From: Vogesella indigofera
GTDB taxonomy: Bacteria > Pseudomonadota > Gammaproteobacteria > Burkholderiales > Chromobacteriaceae
Direction: 5' to 3'
NCBI RefSeq assembly: GCF_028548395.1
Contig: NZ_JAQQLA010000004.1
Location: forward strand, 124,001 to 188,000
DNA: 64,000 nt
In this document: positions 8,378 through 16,821 of the stretch, piece after piece
Position numbering within the stretch: position 1 is the first letter of the stretch
Layout of the letters: the number at the start of each line of letters is the position of its first letter
Position numbers and translations under genes: made by a program
The notes under the pieces: model-generated
Told to the model about the DNA's origin: nothing
The model's input: the letters and a program-made list of their open reading frames with translations, nothing else
Database searches by the model: none

Positions 8378-9292
8378 TCAGCCGAAGAATGAGATCACGC
8401 TGATCAGCAACACCACGAACAACCACAGCAGCACGGTACGCCATACCAGGCCGACGGCGCTCTTCAGGTAGTTGGGGTCGGCATCGTCGCCGACACCCAG
8501 TTCCGGGCGGTATTTCACGGTGTAGTCCTGACGCAGCGGATCGCCGAGCTTGACGCCCAGTGCGCCGGCCGCTGAGGCCAGCAGGATGCCGGTCGCGTAG
8601 TTGCCCCAGGTCTTGGCCTGCGAGCGCCAGCAGTACACCGCGTCCTCGAAGTCGCCCATCACCGCAAAGCTGGCCGCGGTCAGACGCACTGGAATCCAGT
8701 CCAGCCATTCGCCGGCACGGCGCGAGAAACGGCCGAACAGATCGTCGTCGCGGGCGCCCCACTTCTGCGCCAGCATCTGCGTAGCACGGTACAGCACGGC
8801 ACCGGCCGGACCGGGCAGCAGCACGAACCAGAACATGGTGCCGAACACGTGGCGGTAGCTGTCCAGCACGCCCTGCTCAATGGCCAGCCGTGAGACTTCC
8901 TCGATCGACAGCTCGGAGGTCGGCTGGTTGGTCCAGCGCGCCAGCTCCTTGCGTGCGTCAAAATCCCGCCCCTCGCCCAGTGCCAGCGCGATTTCGGAAA
9001 ACGAACCCGAGAAATGGCGGAAGCCCATGGTCAGGTACAGCACCAGGATGTTCCACAGCAGGGCAAACAGCGGGCTGGCCTGGTACAGCGCGTAGTACAC
9101 CGCCATCACCACCGCCACGACCGGCAGCACCGCCACCACCCAAGCCAGTACGCCGTGCCGGTTGTAGCCGGCATTCAGCGTGCGTTCCAGATGGTTGGCG
9201 TAACGGGTAAACACGCGCCATACCCGGTTGCGGTTACCCAAGGGGCGCAATTGTTCCAGAGCCAGTGCAACGATAAGGGAGATCAGGGTCAT
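8378..9292 (-). CDS. CobD/CbiB (AmpE-like) family membrane protein
   Basis: 304 residues with about four to five membrane segments: the N-terminus (LISLIVALALEQL), about 48-70 (VLAWVVAVLPVVAVVMAVYYAL), about 73-95, about 155-175 and the last 20 residues (VLLWLFVVLLISVISFFG). The family covers CobD/CbiB (cobalamin side-chain amidation) and AmpE (beta-lactamase induction signalling). Betaproteobacteria carry a version without cobalamin neighbours, and none are present here, so a signalling or envelope role is more likely than B12 synthesis. It lies just downstream of flgN, with its own terminator. Confidence 0.72.
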   Translation of the reverse strand: MTLISLIVALALEQLRPLGNRNRVWRVFTRYANHLERTLNAGYNRHGVLAWVVAVLPVVAVVMAVYYALYQASPLFALLWNILVLYLTMGFRHFSGSFSEIALALGEGRDFDARKELARWTNQPTSELSIEEVSRLAIEQGVLDSYRHVFGTMFWFVLLPGPAGAVLYRATQMLAQKWGARDDDLFGRFSRRAGEWLDWIPVRLTAASFAVMGDFEDAVYCWRSQAKTWGNYATGILLASAAGALGVKLGDPLRQDYTVKYRPELGVGDDADPNYLKSAVGLVWRTVLLWLFVVLLISVISFFG

Positions 9293-9355
9293 GAATTAAC
9301 GCAGACGCAAGAGATGAACTCGCGAGGGAAGATAACACAAAAACAACAATCGCTG

Positions 9356-9823
9356 TCAGGCAGAACCCAGACGGCGCGACGCGGCCAGCGTGGCGGCGAA
9401 GTTGCCGTCGCGGCCGTAACCGTCGATGGCCTTGGCTTCCTCGCGCAGCGCGGTCAGCGCCTCGGTGGCAAAGGTCATCCGTTCTGCCGCCATTGCAGCA
9501 TTGCTGTCGTTCAGCGCCTGCACCTTGGCCAGTTCGTGCTCCAGCGCCATCCAAGCTTGCTGCAGCGCCGGCTCGGCGGCGGACAGCCACGAGAGGAAGG
9601 CGGTCTTGCCGTCTAGCTGGTGCGCGGCCAGCAGTGCCAGGCGCTGCGCCTTGCTGTCCTGCAGCAGCTGCAGTTGCTGCTGCTTGCTGACGGCGCAGGC
9701 ATCCAGTTTCAGCGCGTCAAAACGCACGATCGCGCGCTGCTCTTCTTCCAGCAGCGACAATAGCGCAAGCAGTGCCGCCGTTTCCTGCTGGCACTGCTGT
9801 AGGAACAGTTCGCTTGGCATCAC
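9356..9823 (-). CDS. flgN: flagellar export chaperone FlgN
   Basis: 155 residues, almost wholly helical and rich in Q, L and A, as expected of FlgN, the cytoplasmic chaperone of the hook-junction proteins FlgK and FlgL (both encoded at the other end of this window). Recognised mainly by its place 12 bases after flgM, its size, and its family-like C-terminus (GNFAATLAASRRLGSA). Transcribed with flgM from the sigma-28 promoter at 10161-10187. Confidence 0.85.
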   Translation of the reverse strand: MMPSELFLQQCQQETAALLALLSLLEEEQRAIVRFDALKLDACAVSKQQQLQLLQDSKAQRLALLAAHQLDGKTAFLSWLSAAEPALQQAWMALEHELAKVQALNDSNAAMAAERMTFATEALTALREEAKAIDGYGRDGNFAATLAASRRLGSA

Positions 9824-9835
9824 GCGTTTCCGCTA

Positions 9836-10120
9836 TCAGCCTGCCAGCAACTCGCGCGTACTGGCGATCAGGCTGTCGGCAATGGCTTCCGGATTGATCT
9901 TGAATTCGCCGGCGGCAATGGCAGCCTTGATGGCGGCAACCTTGTCCGCATCGAACGCCTCGGCCGCCTGCGCCGCCTTGGCGAGGCCCTGCGAGCTGAT
10001 GGCGACGCTTTCACTGCGCGCCGTGGTGCCCGACGCCGTGGTGGCCACGTCTTCCTTCTTGGCAGCACGCACCGGCGCGCCGTAGGCCGCCGCTACCTTG
10101 CCCGAATTGTCGATTTTCAT
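9836..10120 (-). CDS. flgM: anti-sigma-28 factor FlgM
   Basis: 94 residues. Starts MKIDNSGK; the N-terminal half is disordered and Ala/Ser/Thr-rich, and the C-terminal half (about 48-94) holds the two helices that bind FliA, with the family pattern VAAIKAAIAAGEFKINPEAIADSLI. FlgM holds sigma-28 inactive until it is exported through the completed hook-basal body. Preceded by its own sigma-28 promoter, giving the usual feedback loop. Confidence 0.93.
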   Translation of the reverse strand: MKIDNSGKVAAAYGAPVRAAKKEDVATTASGTTARSESVAISSQGLAKAAQAAEAFDADKVAAIKAAIAAGEFKINPEAIADSLIASTRELLAG

Positions 10121-10160
10121 ATGTCACCCGCCCGACAAAAAGTTTTGTAATCTGAAGTCA

Positions 10161-10187
10161 TTATCGCCTGAAAATGCAAAAACTTGA
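10161..10187 (-). promoter_or_regulatory. sigma-28 (FliA) promoter of flgM-flgN
   Basis: On the minus strand TCAAGTTT, then exactly 11 bases, then GGCGATAA. The enterobacterial FliA consensus is TAAAGTTT-N11-GCCGATAA, so only one base differs in each half. It lies between flgA and flgM, about 40 bases before the flgM start, allowing late-class expression of the anti-sigma factor and chaperone. Confidence 0.88.
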
Positions 10188-10195
10188 CTATTTTT

Positions 10196-10876
10196 TCAGG
10201 GCGCCGCGATCAGCACGCTCAGATCTTCCTGCACCACGCCCGAGATCACCTTGCCGGACGGTACCCGCACATTCAGTCGTTCGCCGACGGCGGCGTTGCC
10301 CAGTGCCACCGCGTCGCTGCCGATGGCAAAGCCGCTGCCCTGCACCAGCACCCGCACCGGCTGATTGGTCTTGATCACCAGCGGCAGGCGTAGCTGGCTT
10401 TCGCGCAGCAGGCTGCCGGCCGGCAGGGTGCTGCGCAGCGCCTTGCCCACGATCAGCGCCGGATCGCGTACCGCCTGCAGCGCCAGTGCGCGGTTGCTGA
10501 CCGGCATCAGCTTGATGTCACCCGTCTGCAGCACCTCGCCGGCGCGCAACTGCCGGGTGGTGACATAGCCGACACTGAGTTGGCTGGCAGTCACCGGCAG
10601 CAGGATGCGCCAGCCCTGCGCGGCGCAGGCCAGCTCCAACGCCGTGAACGGCGGCTTCTGGCCGCCGGGCCAGCCGGCCGTCGGCGGCTGCGCACAAGCC
10701 GGCAGCCGCAAGCGCGGATCGGCCTTGCCAACCTGGTAGCGGAAGCCGTCACTGCCGGCCTCCGCCTCGGCAAACGCCGTTGCCACCTGCTCCAGCTGGC
10801 GCAGATCCTGCACTCCGGCGGCGCTGGCAAACAGGCTGAGCAGCAACAGGCCGTACAACAATGGATTTCGCATCAT
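10196..10876 (-). CDS. flgA: flagellar P-ring assembly chaperone FlgA
   Basis: 226 residues from ATG at 10876 (MMRNPL). A clear signal peptide (residues 1 to about 20, LLYGLLLLSLFASAAG) sends it to the periplasm. C-terminal SAF-like domain with the family stretch VTTRQLRAGEVLQTGD and a conserved C-terminal end (GVVQEDLSVLI). FlgA helps FlgI polymerise into the P ring. It is the first gene of flgA-flgM-flgN, followed by a sigma-28 promoter, so flgA itself needs a separate upstream promoter in 10877-10960, which I could not pick out. Confidence 0.9.
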   Translation of the reverse strand: MMRNPLLYGLLLLSLFASAAGVQDLRQLEQVATAFAEAEAGSDGFRYQVGKADPRLRLPACAQPPTAGWPGGQKPPFTALELACAAQGWRILLPVTASQLSVGYVTTRQLRAGEVLQTGDIKLMPVSNRALALQAVRDPALIVGKALRSTLPAGSLLRESQLRLPLVIKTNQPVRVLVQGSGFAIGSDAVALGNAAVGERLNVRVPSGKVISGVVQEDLSVLIAAP

Positions 10877-10968
10877 CCGTCCATTGTACCCGCGCCACCC
10901 AAGCATGCAAAAACGATTGCCGGCTGCCAGCGCCGCAAAGAGCAGCGACGCGCACCGGACAAGAAAAA

Positions 10969-10990
10969 GCCCCCGCCAGACGGCGGGGGC
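10969..10990 (-). terminator. intrinsic terminator of thrC
   Basis: Perfect nine-base stem GCCCCCGCC / GGCGGGGGC with loop AGAC. On the minus strand it is followed by TTTTTCTT, 24 bases past the thrC stop. Confidence 0.88.
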
Positions 10991-11014
10991 GGCAAGCTTC
11001 GGGCGCCACTGGAC

Positions 11015-12430
11015 TCAGGCCAGCGCCTGCTCGATATAGGCCTTCACCGCCGCAGCGTCGGCATCGAATACCGTCACCCGTTGCGGCAGGTCTTCCAGAC
11101 CGTCGAAGCCGTCCGGACGCGGCGCCTCGCGATTCAGCGCCTCGCGGATGGTGTCGGCGAACTTGGCCGGCAGCGCCGTTTCCAGGCAGACGATGGTCTC
11201 CCCCGGCAGGCGCACTTCGCGCGCCACCTTGATGCCGTCGGCGGTGTGCGTATCCACCACCACGCCGTCCTCGGCATCGACCGCGCGGATGGTCGCCAGC
11301 CGGTCGGCGTGCGTGCTCTTGCCGGAGACGAAGCCGAACTGCTCGCGTACCGCCCCAAGGTTGGCCGCAAGGTCGAAGCCGTTGCCGCTGTCGACCTCTG
11401 CCCACAGCGCCTTGACCTTGTCGCCGTCACGGCCGACCAGATCGAAGATGAAGCGCTCGAAGTTGGACGCCTTGGAGATGTCCATCGACGGACTGGAGGT
11501 GACCCAGGTGTTGGCGGTGCCGCGCGGCGCGTACTTGCCGCTGCCGAAGAACTCGTCCAGCACGTCGTTTTCGTTGGTGGCCACGATCAGGCGCTGTACC
11601 GGCAGCCCCATCTGGCGCGCGATGTGACCGGCGCAGACGTTGCCGAAGTTGCCGGACGGCACGCAGAAGCTGACCTGTTCGTCGTTGCTGCCGGTGGCGT
11701 TGAAGTAGCCCTTGAAGTAGTACACCACCTGCGCCACGATGCGTGCCCAGTTGATGGAGTTGACGGTGCCGACCTTGTACCTGGCCTTGAAGGCGTGATC
11801 GTTCTGTACCGCCTTCACGATGTCCTGGCAGTCGTCGAACATGCCGTGGATGGCGATGTTGTGGATGTTGGCGTCCTGCAGGCTGTACATCTGCGCGCGC
11901 TGGAACGGGCTCATCAGGCCGTCCGGGCTGAGCATGAACACGTTGATGTTCTGCTTGCCGCGCATCGCGTACTCGGCGGCGGAGCCGGTGTCGCCGGAGG
12001 TGGCGCCGAGGATGTTGAGCTGCTCGCCCTTCTTCGCCAGCACGTACTCGAACAGGTTGCCGAGGAACTGCATCGCCATGTCCTTGAACGCCAGCGTCGG
12101 GCCGTTGGACAGCTCTAGGATCACCAGTCCGTCGTGCAGACGCTTCACCGGGGTGATCACTTCGCTGCCGTACACCTCGGCGGTGTAGGTGCGGTCGAGG
12201 ATGTCCTTGAGGTCGGCGGCCGGAATGTCGGTGGCGAACAGGCTGATGATCTCGAAGGCGAGCTCGGCGTAGGACAGGCCGCGCCAGGCATCCAGCTGCG
12301 CACGCGTGATCTGCGGATAGCTTTCCGGCAGCGCCAGGCCGCCGTCCGGGGCCAGCCCCATCAGGATGGTGTCGGAGAATTCAAGCGGCGCCATGCCGCC
12401 ACGGGTGCTGATGTATCGCATGTTATTCAT
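11015..12430 (-). CDS. thrC: threonine synthase
   Basis: 471 residues. PLP enzyme that converts O-phosphohomoserine to threonine, the last step of the pathway begun by Hom (12764-14074). The PLP lysine lies in SNGPTLAFKDMAMQF (lysine 116), and phosphate-binding and catalytic stretches GATSGDTGSAAEYA and PSGNFGNVCAGH are present. The start overlaps the stop of the small upstream gene by four bases (ATGA), indicating translational coupling. A second start, MRYIS, is three codons later. The 13-bp genome repeat at 11357-11369 codes AANLG. Confidence 0.95.
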   Translation of the reverse strand: MNNMRYISTRGGMAPLEFSDTILMGLAPDGGLALPESYPQITRAQLDAWRGLSYAELAFEIISLFATDIPAADLKDILDRTYTAEVYGSEVITPVKRLHDGLVILELSNGPTLAFKDMAMQFLGNLFEYVLAKKGEQLNILGATSGDTGSAAEYAMRGKQNINVFMLSPDGLMSPFQRAQMYSLQDANIHNIAIHGMFDDCQDIVKAVQNDHAFKARYKVGTVNSINWARIVAQVVYYFKGYFNATGSNDEQVSFCVPSGNFGNVCAGHIARQMGLPVQRLIVATNENDVLDEFFGSGKYAPRGTANTWVTSSPSMDISKASNFERFIFDLVGRDGDKVKALWAEVDSGNGFDLAANLGAVREQFGFVSGKSTHADRLATIRAVDAEDGVVVDTHTADGIKVAREVRLPGETIVCLETALPAKFADTIREALNREAPRPDGFDGLEDLPQRVTVFDADAAAVKAYIEQALA

Positions 12431-12771
12431 TTAACCAGTTGATCCAGACATTGCAGTCCGACATTGAGCAGGCGCCGTTTCCACACCGGGTCCTGCGCCA
12501 CGCCCTTGCCCTTGCTGACTGCATCCAGCAATTCGTCGTCGCTGAGGCCGCTGACGATGCGCTCGCCGGCGCAACCGCAGTAGGCGCTGGCCGCCTCCGG
12601 GCTGCTGAGCAGGCTTTTCAGCAGCGGCTCCTGCCCGGCCTTGGCCAGACAGGCGGTGGTCAGCAGCTGTATCACCGGCTGGCGCGGGATCGCGCCAGCG
12701 CTGCCACTGGCGCCATTACCGGCGCAAGCCAGCGCCGGCAGCAACAACAGCAGCCAGCCACACTTAGCCAT
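12427..12771 (-). CDS. small exported protein of unknown function between hom and thrC
   Basis: 114 residues. Signal peptide (KCGWLLLLLPALACAG) followed by a Gly/Ser/Ala stretch and a compact C-terminal part with cysteines at CLAKAG, YCGCAGER and LQCLDQ, which could form disulphides in the periplasm. I do not recognise a family. Its ends overlap hom (8 bases) and thrC (4 bases), so it is translated as part of hom-X-thrC. The cysteine after ALA (LACAGNG) might be a lipobox, making it a lipoprotein, but that is uncertain. Confidence 0.75.
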   Translation of the reverse strand: MAKCGWLLLLLPALACAGNGASGSAGAIPRQPVIQLLTTACLAKAGQEPLLKSLLSSPEAASAYCGCAGERIVSGLSDDELLDAVSKGKGVAQDPVWKRRLLNVGLQCLDQLVK

Positions 12772-14074
12772 TCAGCTCTTCCATGCGCAGGCGCACCACC
12801 TTGCCGGCGACGCTATCCAGCGCCTCGATGGCGGCGATCGCCTTGTTGGCGGACTTCTCCACCACGCGATGGGTCAGGATCACGATCTCGGCGGAACCGT
12901 CGGTGGCGGAGCCCTTCTGGATCAGCGCTTCGATCGAGATGTTGTTCTCCGCCAGCAGGCGGGTGATGTCGGCCATCACCCCGGCGCGGTCGGCGGCCTG
13001 GATGCGCAGGTAGTAGCTGCTGACCACTTCACCCATCGGCAGGATAGGCAGGTTCTGCAGCTGGTCCGGCTGGAACGCCAGATGCGGCACGCGGTGTTCC
13101 GGATCGGAGGTCAGCAGGCGCGCGACATCGACAATGTCGGCCACCACCGCCGACGCGGTCGGCAACGCACCGGCACCCGGGCCGTTGAACAGCGCCTGGC
13201 CGATGGCATCGCCACGCACCAGCACCGCGTTCATCACGCCGTTGACGTTGGCGATCAGCTGGTCTTCCGGGATCAGCGTCGGGTGCACGCGCAGCTCGAC
13301 ACCGGCGGCGGTGCGGCGGGTCAGGCCCAGCAGCTTGACGCGATAACCCAGTTCTTCCGCGTACTGGATGTCCTTGCCTTCCAGCTGGCTGATGCCTTCC
13401 AGATAACAGTTGTCGAAGTTCATCGGGATGCCGAACGCGATCGCCGCCATGATGGTCAGCTTGTGACCGGCGTCGTGGCCTTCCACGTCGAAGGTCGGAT
13501 CGGCTTCGGCATAGCCCAGCGCCTGCGCCTCTTTCAGCACGTCGCCGAAGTCGGCGCCTTTTTCGCGCATTTCCGACAGGATGAAGTTGGACGTGCCGTT
13601 GATGATGCCGGCCAGCCACTCGATGCGGTTGGCGGACAGGCCTTCACGCAGCGCCTTGATGATCGGGATGCCGCCGGCGACCGCGGCCTCGAACGCCACC
13701 ATCACACCTTTTTCCTGGGCGCGAGCGAAGATCTCGTTGCCGTGCATCGCCAGCAGCTTCTTGTTGGCGGTGACCACGTGCTTGCCGTTGTCGATGGCCT
13801 TGAGCACCAGCTCCTTGGCGATGGTGTCGCCGCCGATCAGCTCGACCACGATGTCGACTTCCGGATGGTTGACCACCTGGAAGGCGTCGTCGACCAGCGG
13901 CACGCCGTCGCCGACGACTTCGCGCGCGCGCGCCATATCGCGGTTGGCCGCCATGAACAGGCGGATCTCGCGTCCGGCCCGGCGGCTGATCTCTTCCGCG
14001 TTGCGCTTCAATACGGTGGCGGTACCGCCACCGACTGTCCCCACTCCCATCAGACCAATGTTGATCGGTTTCAT
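12764..14074 (-). CDS. hom: homoserine dehydrogenase
   Basis: 436 residues from ATG at 14074 (MKPINIG), preceded by TTGGAGTTCAGC. NAD(P)-binding Rossmann motif GVGTVG at residues 10-15, catalytic region (IINGTSNFILSEM, FNGPGAGALPTASAVVAD), and a C-terminal ACT domain (DRAGVMADITRLLAENNISIEAL) typical of threonine feedback. It reduces aspartate semialdehyde to homoserine. It is not fused to aspartokinase, as usual in betaproteobacteria. An imperfect genome repeat (14123-14135) lies upstream of the start. Confidence 0.95.
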   Translation of the reverse strand: MKPINIGLMGVGTVGGGTATVLKRNAEEISRRAGREIRLFMAANRDMARAREVVGDGVPLVDDAFQVVNHPEVDIVVELIGGDTIAKELVLKAIDNGKHVVTANKKLLAMHGNEIFARAQEKGVMVAFEAAVAGGIPIIKALREGLSANRIEWLAGIINGTSNFILSEMREKGADFGDVLKEAQALGYAEADPTFDVEGHDAGHKLTIMAAIAFGIPMNFDNCYLEGISQLEGKDIQYAEELGYRVKLLGLTRRTAAGVELRVHPTLIPEDQLIANVNGVMNAVLVRGDAIGQALFNGPGAGALPTASAVVADIVDVARLLTSDPEHRVPHLAFQPDQLQNLPILPMGEVVSSYYLRIQAADRAGVMADITRLLAENNISIEALIQKGSATDGSAEIVILTHRVVEKSANKAIAAIEALDSVAGKVVRLRMEELNG

Positions 14075-14169
14075 GCTGAACTCCAAAGTGTTATTGATTT
14101 GTCCCTGGCGCAAGGCGTCCAGTGCGGCCAACCGTGGCGGGCCGTACTCGGCGTCCTGCCGCGTGCAAA

Positions 14170-14194
14170 AAAGGGGAGCCCGCGGCTCCCCTTT
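14170..14194 (-). terminator. intrinsic terminator of the alanine aminotransferase gene
   Basis: Eleven-base stem AAAGGGGAGCC / GGCTCCCCTTT with loop CGC, followed on the minus strand by TTTTTTGCACG, ten bases after the stop at 14204. Confidence 0.88.
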
Positions 14195-14203
14195 GCATCA
14201 CGA

Positions 14204-15433
14204 TCAGGCGGTACCGTGTTGTTTGCGGTAGTTTTCCAGAAAACGCGCGATACGGCCAATGGCCTCGGTCAGGTCGTCGCTGTTAGGCAGGAATACCACG
14301 CGGAAGTGATCGGGGGCAACCCAGTTGAAGCCGCTGCCCTGCACCAGCAACACCCGCTCCTGCTGCAGCAGCTCCAGAATGAACTGCTGGTCGTCCTCGA
14401 TCGGATAGATGGCGGGGTCCAGGCGCGGGAACAGGTACAGCGCACCCTGCGGCTTCACGCAAGTTACGCCGGGAATGGCGGTCAGCATCTCCCAGGCCAG
14501 ATCGCGCTGCCGCGCCAGGCGGCCGCCCGGAGCCACCAGGTCGTCGATGCTCTGGTAGCCGCCCAGCGCGGTCTGGATCGCGTACTGTGCCGGCACGTTG
14601 GCGCACAGCCGCATCGAGGCCAGCATGTTGAGGCCTTCGATGTAGTCCTTGGCGTGGCGCTTTTCGCCGGCGAGGATCATCCAGCCGGCACGGTAACCGC
14701 AGGCGCGGTAGTTCTTCGACAGGCCGTTGAAGGTGCACACCAGCAAGTCCGGCGCCAGCGAGGCAATCGAGGTGTGCGTGGCGCCGTCGTACAGCACCTT
14801 GTCGTAGATTTCATCGGCATAGAGGATGAGGCCGAATTCGCGCGCCACCTCGACCAGCTGCTGCAGAATGTGGTCCGGGTACAGCGCGCCGGTCGGGTTG
14901 TTGGGGTTGATCACCACCAGCGCCTTGGTGCGCGGCGTGATCTTGGCGCGAATGTCGGCGATCGACGGCATCCAGCCCTCGGCCTCGTCGCACAGGTAGT
15001 GCACCGGGCGGCCGCCGGCGAGGCTCACCGCCGCGGTCCACAGCGGATAGTCCGGCGCAGGCACCAGCACCTCGTCGCCGTTGTCGAGCAGCGCCTGCAT
15101 CGCCATCACGATCAGTTCGGACACGCCGTTGCCGATGTAGATGTCTTCCATGCCGACGCCGGGAATATGCTTCTGCTGCGCGTAGTGCATGATCGCCTTA
15201 CGCGCGGCGAACAGGCCCTTGGAATCACAATAGCCGGACGCATTCTGCAAATTGGCGATCACGTCTTCGATGATCTCGTCCGGGGCGAAAAAGCCGAATG
15301 GCGCCGGATTGCCGATATTGAGCTTGATGATGCGATGACCTTCTTCTTCCATGCGCTTGGCGTGCTCAAGCACCGGGCCGCGAATGTCATAGCAGACGTT
15401 GGCAAGTTTTTGTGATTTCTGGATAGGCTGCAT
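14204..15433 (-). CDS. alaA: pyridoxal-phosphate alanine aminotransferase, AlaA type
   Basis: 409 residues from ATG at 15433; a GTG at 15448 is also in frame and neither has a strong Shine-Dalgarno. Class I/II aminotransferase with NPNNPTGALY, DEIYDKVLYD and the PLP lysine in GLSKNYRACGYRAGW. Close in length and opening sequence (LANVCYDIRGPVLEHAKRM) to E. coli AlaA (YfbQ), which makes alanine from pyruvate and glutamate. In Chromobacteriaceae it commonly stands next to hom-thrC, so a link to amino-acid synthesis is reasonable. Confidence 0.87.
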   Translation of the reverse strand: MQPIQKSQKLANVCYDIRGPVLEHAKRMEEEGHRIIKLNIGNPAPFGFFAPDEIIEDVIANLQNASGYCDSKGLFAARKAIMHYAQQKHIPGVGMEDIYIGNGVSELIVMAMQALLDNGDEVLVPAPDYPLWTAAVSLAGGRPVHYLCDEAEGWMPSIADIRAKITPRTKALVVINPNNPTGALYPDHILQQLVEVAREFGLILYADEIYDKVLYDGATHTSIASLAPDLLVCTFNGLSKNYRACGYRAGWMILAGEKRHAKDYIEGLNMLASMRLCANVPAQYAIQTALGGYQSIDDLVAPGGRLARQRDLAWEMLTAIPGVTCVKPQGALYLFPRLDPAIYPIEDDQQFILELLQQERVLLVQGSGFNWVAPDHFRVVFLPNSDDLTEAIGRIARFLENYRKQHGTA

Positions 15434-15514
15434 GGGAGCTGTTACCACTGGCTGGGGGTCGGTTCACGATATGTCGCAAGCGCAATGCAGGGCATGCACC
15501 GCTTGCGGGCAAGG

Positions 15515-15520
15515 TATAAT
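15515..15520 (+). promoter_or_regulatory. -10 element (TATAAT) upstream of the Mth938-domain gene
   Basis: A perfect TATAAT lies 52 bases before the start codon at 15573, in the divergent gap with alaA. I see no convincing -35 at 16-18 bases, so promoter strength is uncertain. Confidence 0.4.
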
Positions 15521-15572
15521 CCTATCCCAATACGTGGTGCACTGCACCAGCTTCTCACGCCAGGATGACATC

Positions 15573-15941
15573 ATGAAACTTCACGAAGCCAACACCGCCG
15601 GATCCAACCTGTTCACCGCCTCCGGCGCCGGCCATGTCGAGATCAACAAGGTGCGCCACGAGGGCAGCCTGATCGTCACCGCCGACAGCATCACGCCGTG
15701 GCGCCCGGCTCGTTTCGAGGATTTCTGCGACGCCGATTTTGCCGCGGTGCTGGCCAAGCAGCCGGAACTGGTGCTGCTGGGCACCGGCAGCAAGCTGCGT
15801 TTTCCGCACCCCAAGCTGTACGCGACGCTGACCAATGCCGGCATCGGCGTCGAGGTGATGGACACTGCCGCGCTGTGCCGCACCTATAACATCCTGCTGG
15901 CCGAGGGCCGCGGCGTGGTCGCCGCGCTGCTGCAGGACTGA
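15573..15941 (+). CDS. Mth938/DUF498-domain protein
   Basis: 122 residues, starting at ATG after AGGATGACATC. Single-domain DUF498/Mth938 family (also NDUFAF3-like): HVEINKVRHEGSLIVTAD, ELVLLGTGSKLRFPHPKL and GIGVEVMDTAALCRTYNIL are typical of the beta-rich fold. The mitochondrial relative NDUFAF3 helps assemble complex I; the bacterial role is unknown. It overlaps the next gene by one base (TGATG), so the two are translated together. Confidence 0.82.
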   Translation: MKLHEANTAGSNLFTASGAGHVEINKVRHEGSLIVTADSITPWRPARFEDFCDADFAAVLAKQPELVLLGTGSKLRFPHPKLYATLTNAGIGVEVMDTAALCRTYNILLAEGRGVVAALLQD

Positions 15942-16282
15942 TGCTGGCGCTGTTCGCCAAGTGCAGCCTCGGCGCACTGGCGGTCCTGCTGATCGCGCTG
16001 CTGTCGCAGTCGCGCGCCTTCTACATTGCCGGGCTGGTGCCGCTGTTTCCCACCTTTGCGCTGATCGCGCACTACATCGTCGGCAGCGAGCGCGACGCGC
16101 AGGCCTTGCAGCGCACCGCGCTGTTCGGGCTGTGGTCGCTGCTGCCCTACGCGCTGTACCTGCTGGTGGTGTACTGGCTCAGCACCCGCACCGCGCTGGT
16201 GCCGACGCTGCTGCTGGCCACACTCGTCTGGCTGCTGGCCGCCGCACTGCTGCTGTGGGGCTGGACGCGGCTGATGGCCTGA
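15941..16282 (+). CDS. GlpM-family small membrane protein
   Basis: 113 residues with four hydrophobic segments (about 3-21, 24-44, 64-84, 88-110), matching the GlpM family (about 110 residues, linked with alginate and glycerol metabolism in Pseudomonas, mechanism unknown). Initiated by the TGATG overlap with the Mth938-domain gene. The 13-bp genome repeat starts eight bases after its stop (16290-16302). Confidence 0.7.
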   Translation: MLALFAKCSLGALAVLLIALLSQSRAFYIAGLVPLFPTFALIAHYIVGSERDAQALQRTALFGLWSLLPYALYLLVVYWLSTRTALVPTLLLATLVWLLAAALLLWGWTRLMA

Positions 16283-16331
16283 GGCCGGCAAGGTTGGCCG
16301 CAAGCCCCCCCCACCAGCCCCCTCACCGCTC

Positions 16332-16685
16332 TTAGCCGGCGCGCTCGCCGCCGAAGCTCTCGTAGGCCAGCAGCGCCTCCGCTGCCGTCATCAGCGACGG
16401 CCCGCCGCCCATATACACCGCCACCTGCAACATCTCCATGAATTGCGCGCGCGTGCAGCCCAACTCCACCAGCGCCTTGCCGTGAAAGGCGAGGCAGCCC
16501 TGGCAGCGACCGGCGATGCCGATCGCCAATGCGATCAACTCCTTGGTCTTGTTGTCCAGCGCGCCATCGCTGTGCGCGCTTTTGCTCATCTGGCCGAAAC
16601 CGCGCATGGTGTCCGGCATTTCCTTGCGGAATTCGGCCAGCTTGGCCGATAGCGCGGCGGTCAGTTCCTGATAGTTGTGGCTCAT
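16332..16685 (-). CDS. carboxymuconolactone decarboxylase (AhpD-like) family protein
   Basis: 117 residues. Helical CMD/AhpD domain with the redox motif CQGCLAFH (CxxC plus downstream histidine), the hallmark of AhpD-like peroxidase partners rather than true decarboxylases. DNKTKELIALAIGIAGRC precedes it, as usual. A role as disulphide reductase or peroxidase accessory is likely. It stands alone, convergent with the GlpM gene. Confidence 0.85.
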   Translation of the reverse strand: MSHNYQELTAALSAKLAEFRKEMPDTMRGFGQMSKSAHSDGALDNKTKELIALAIGIAGRCQGCLAFHGKALVELGCTRAQFMEMLQVAVYMGGGPSLMTAAEALLAYESFGGERAG

Positions 16686-16753
16686 GCTCTTCCCCTGACG
16701 ATTAAACGATTTACGTTATATATTTTTATATATTTAAATCACAAGGTCAAGCC

Positions 16754-16773
16754 TGCGGCCAACGTTGGCCGCA
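16754..16773. repeat. 20-bp palindrome of the genome repeat next to the ubiB terminator
   Basis: TGCGGCCAACGTTGGCCGCA. It starts right after the T-run of the ubiB terminator (reading the minus strand), so the ubiB transcript could form two successive hairpins here. Confidence 0.85.
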
Positions 16774-16776
16774 AAA

Positions 16777-16796
16777 AAGCCGCCCGCAGGCGGCTT
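16777..16796 (-). terminator. intrinsic terminator of the queA-ubiB operon
   Basis: Stem AAGCCGCC / GGCGGCTT with loop CGCA, followed on the minus strand by TTTTTTGCGG. It lies 25 bases after the ubiB stop. Confidence 0.88.
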
Positions 16797-16821
16797 CTAG
16801 ATGGAGCGGGATGGGTGCGCG

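Noticed and set aside
10975..10984. GCCGTCTGG in the thrC terminator, close to the Neisseria uptake word GCCGTCTGAA
   Set aside because: Single occurrence, produced by the stem and loop of the terminator, and the last bases do not match. The repeat of this genome is a different word.
12641..15415. 924-codon open frame on the plus strand across hom and alaA
   Set aside because: Spans two certain genes of the other strand; composition typical of a reverse-strand shadow.
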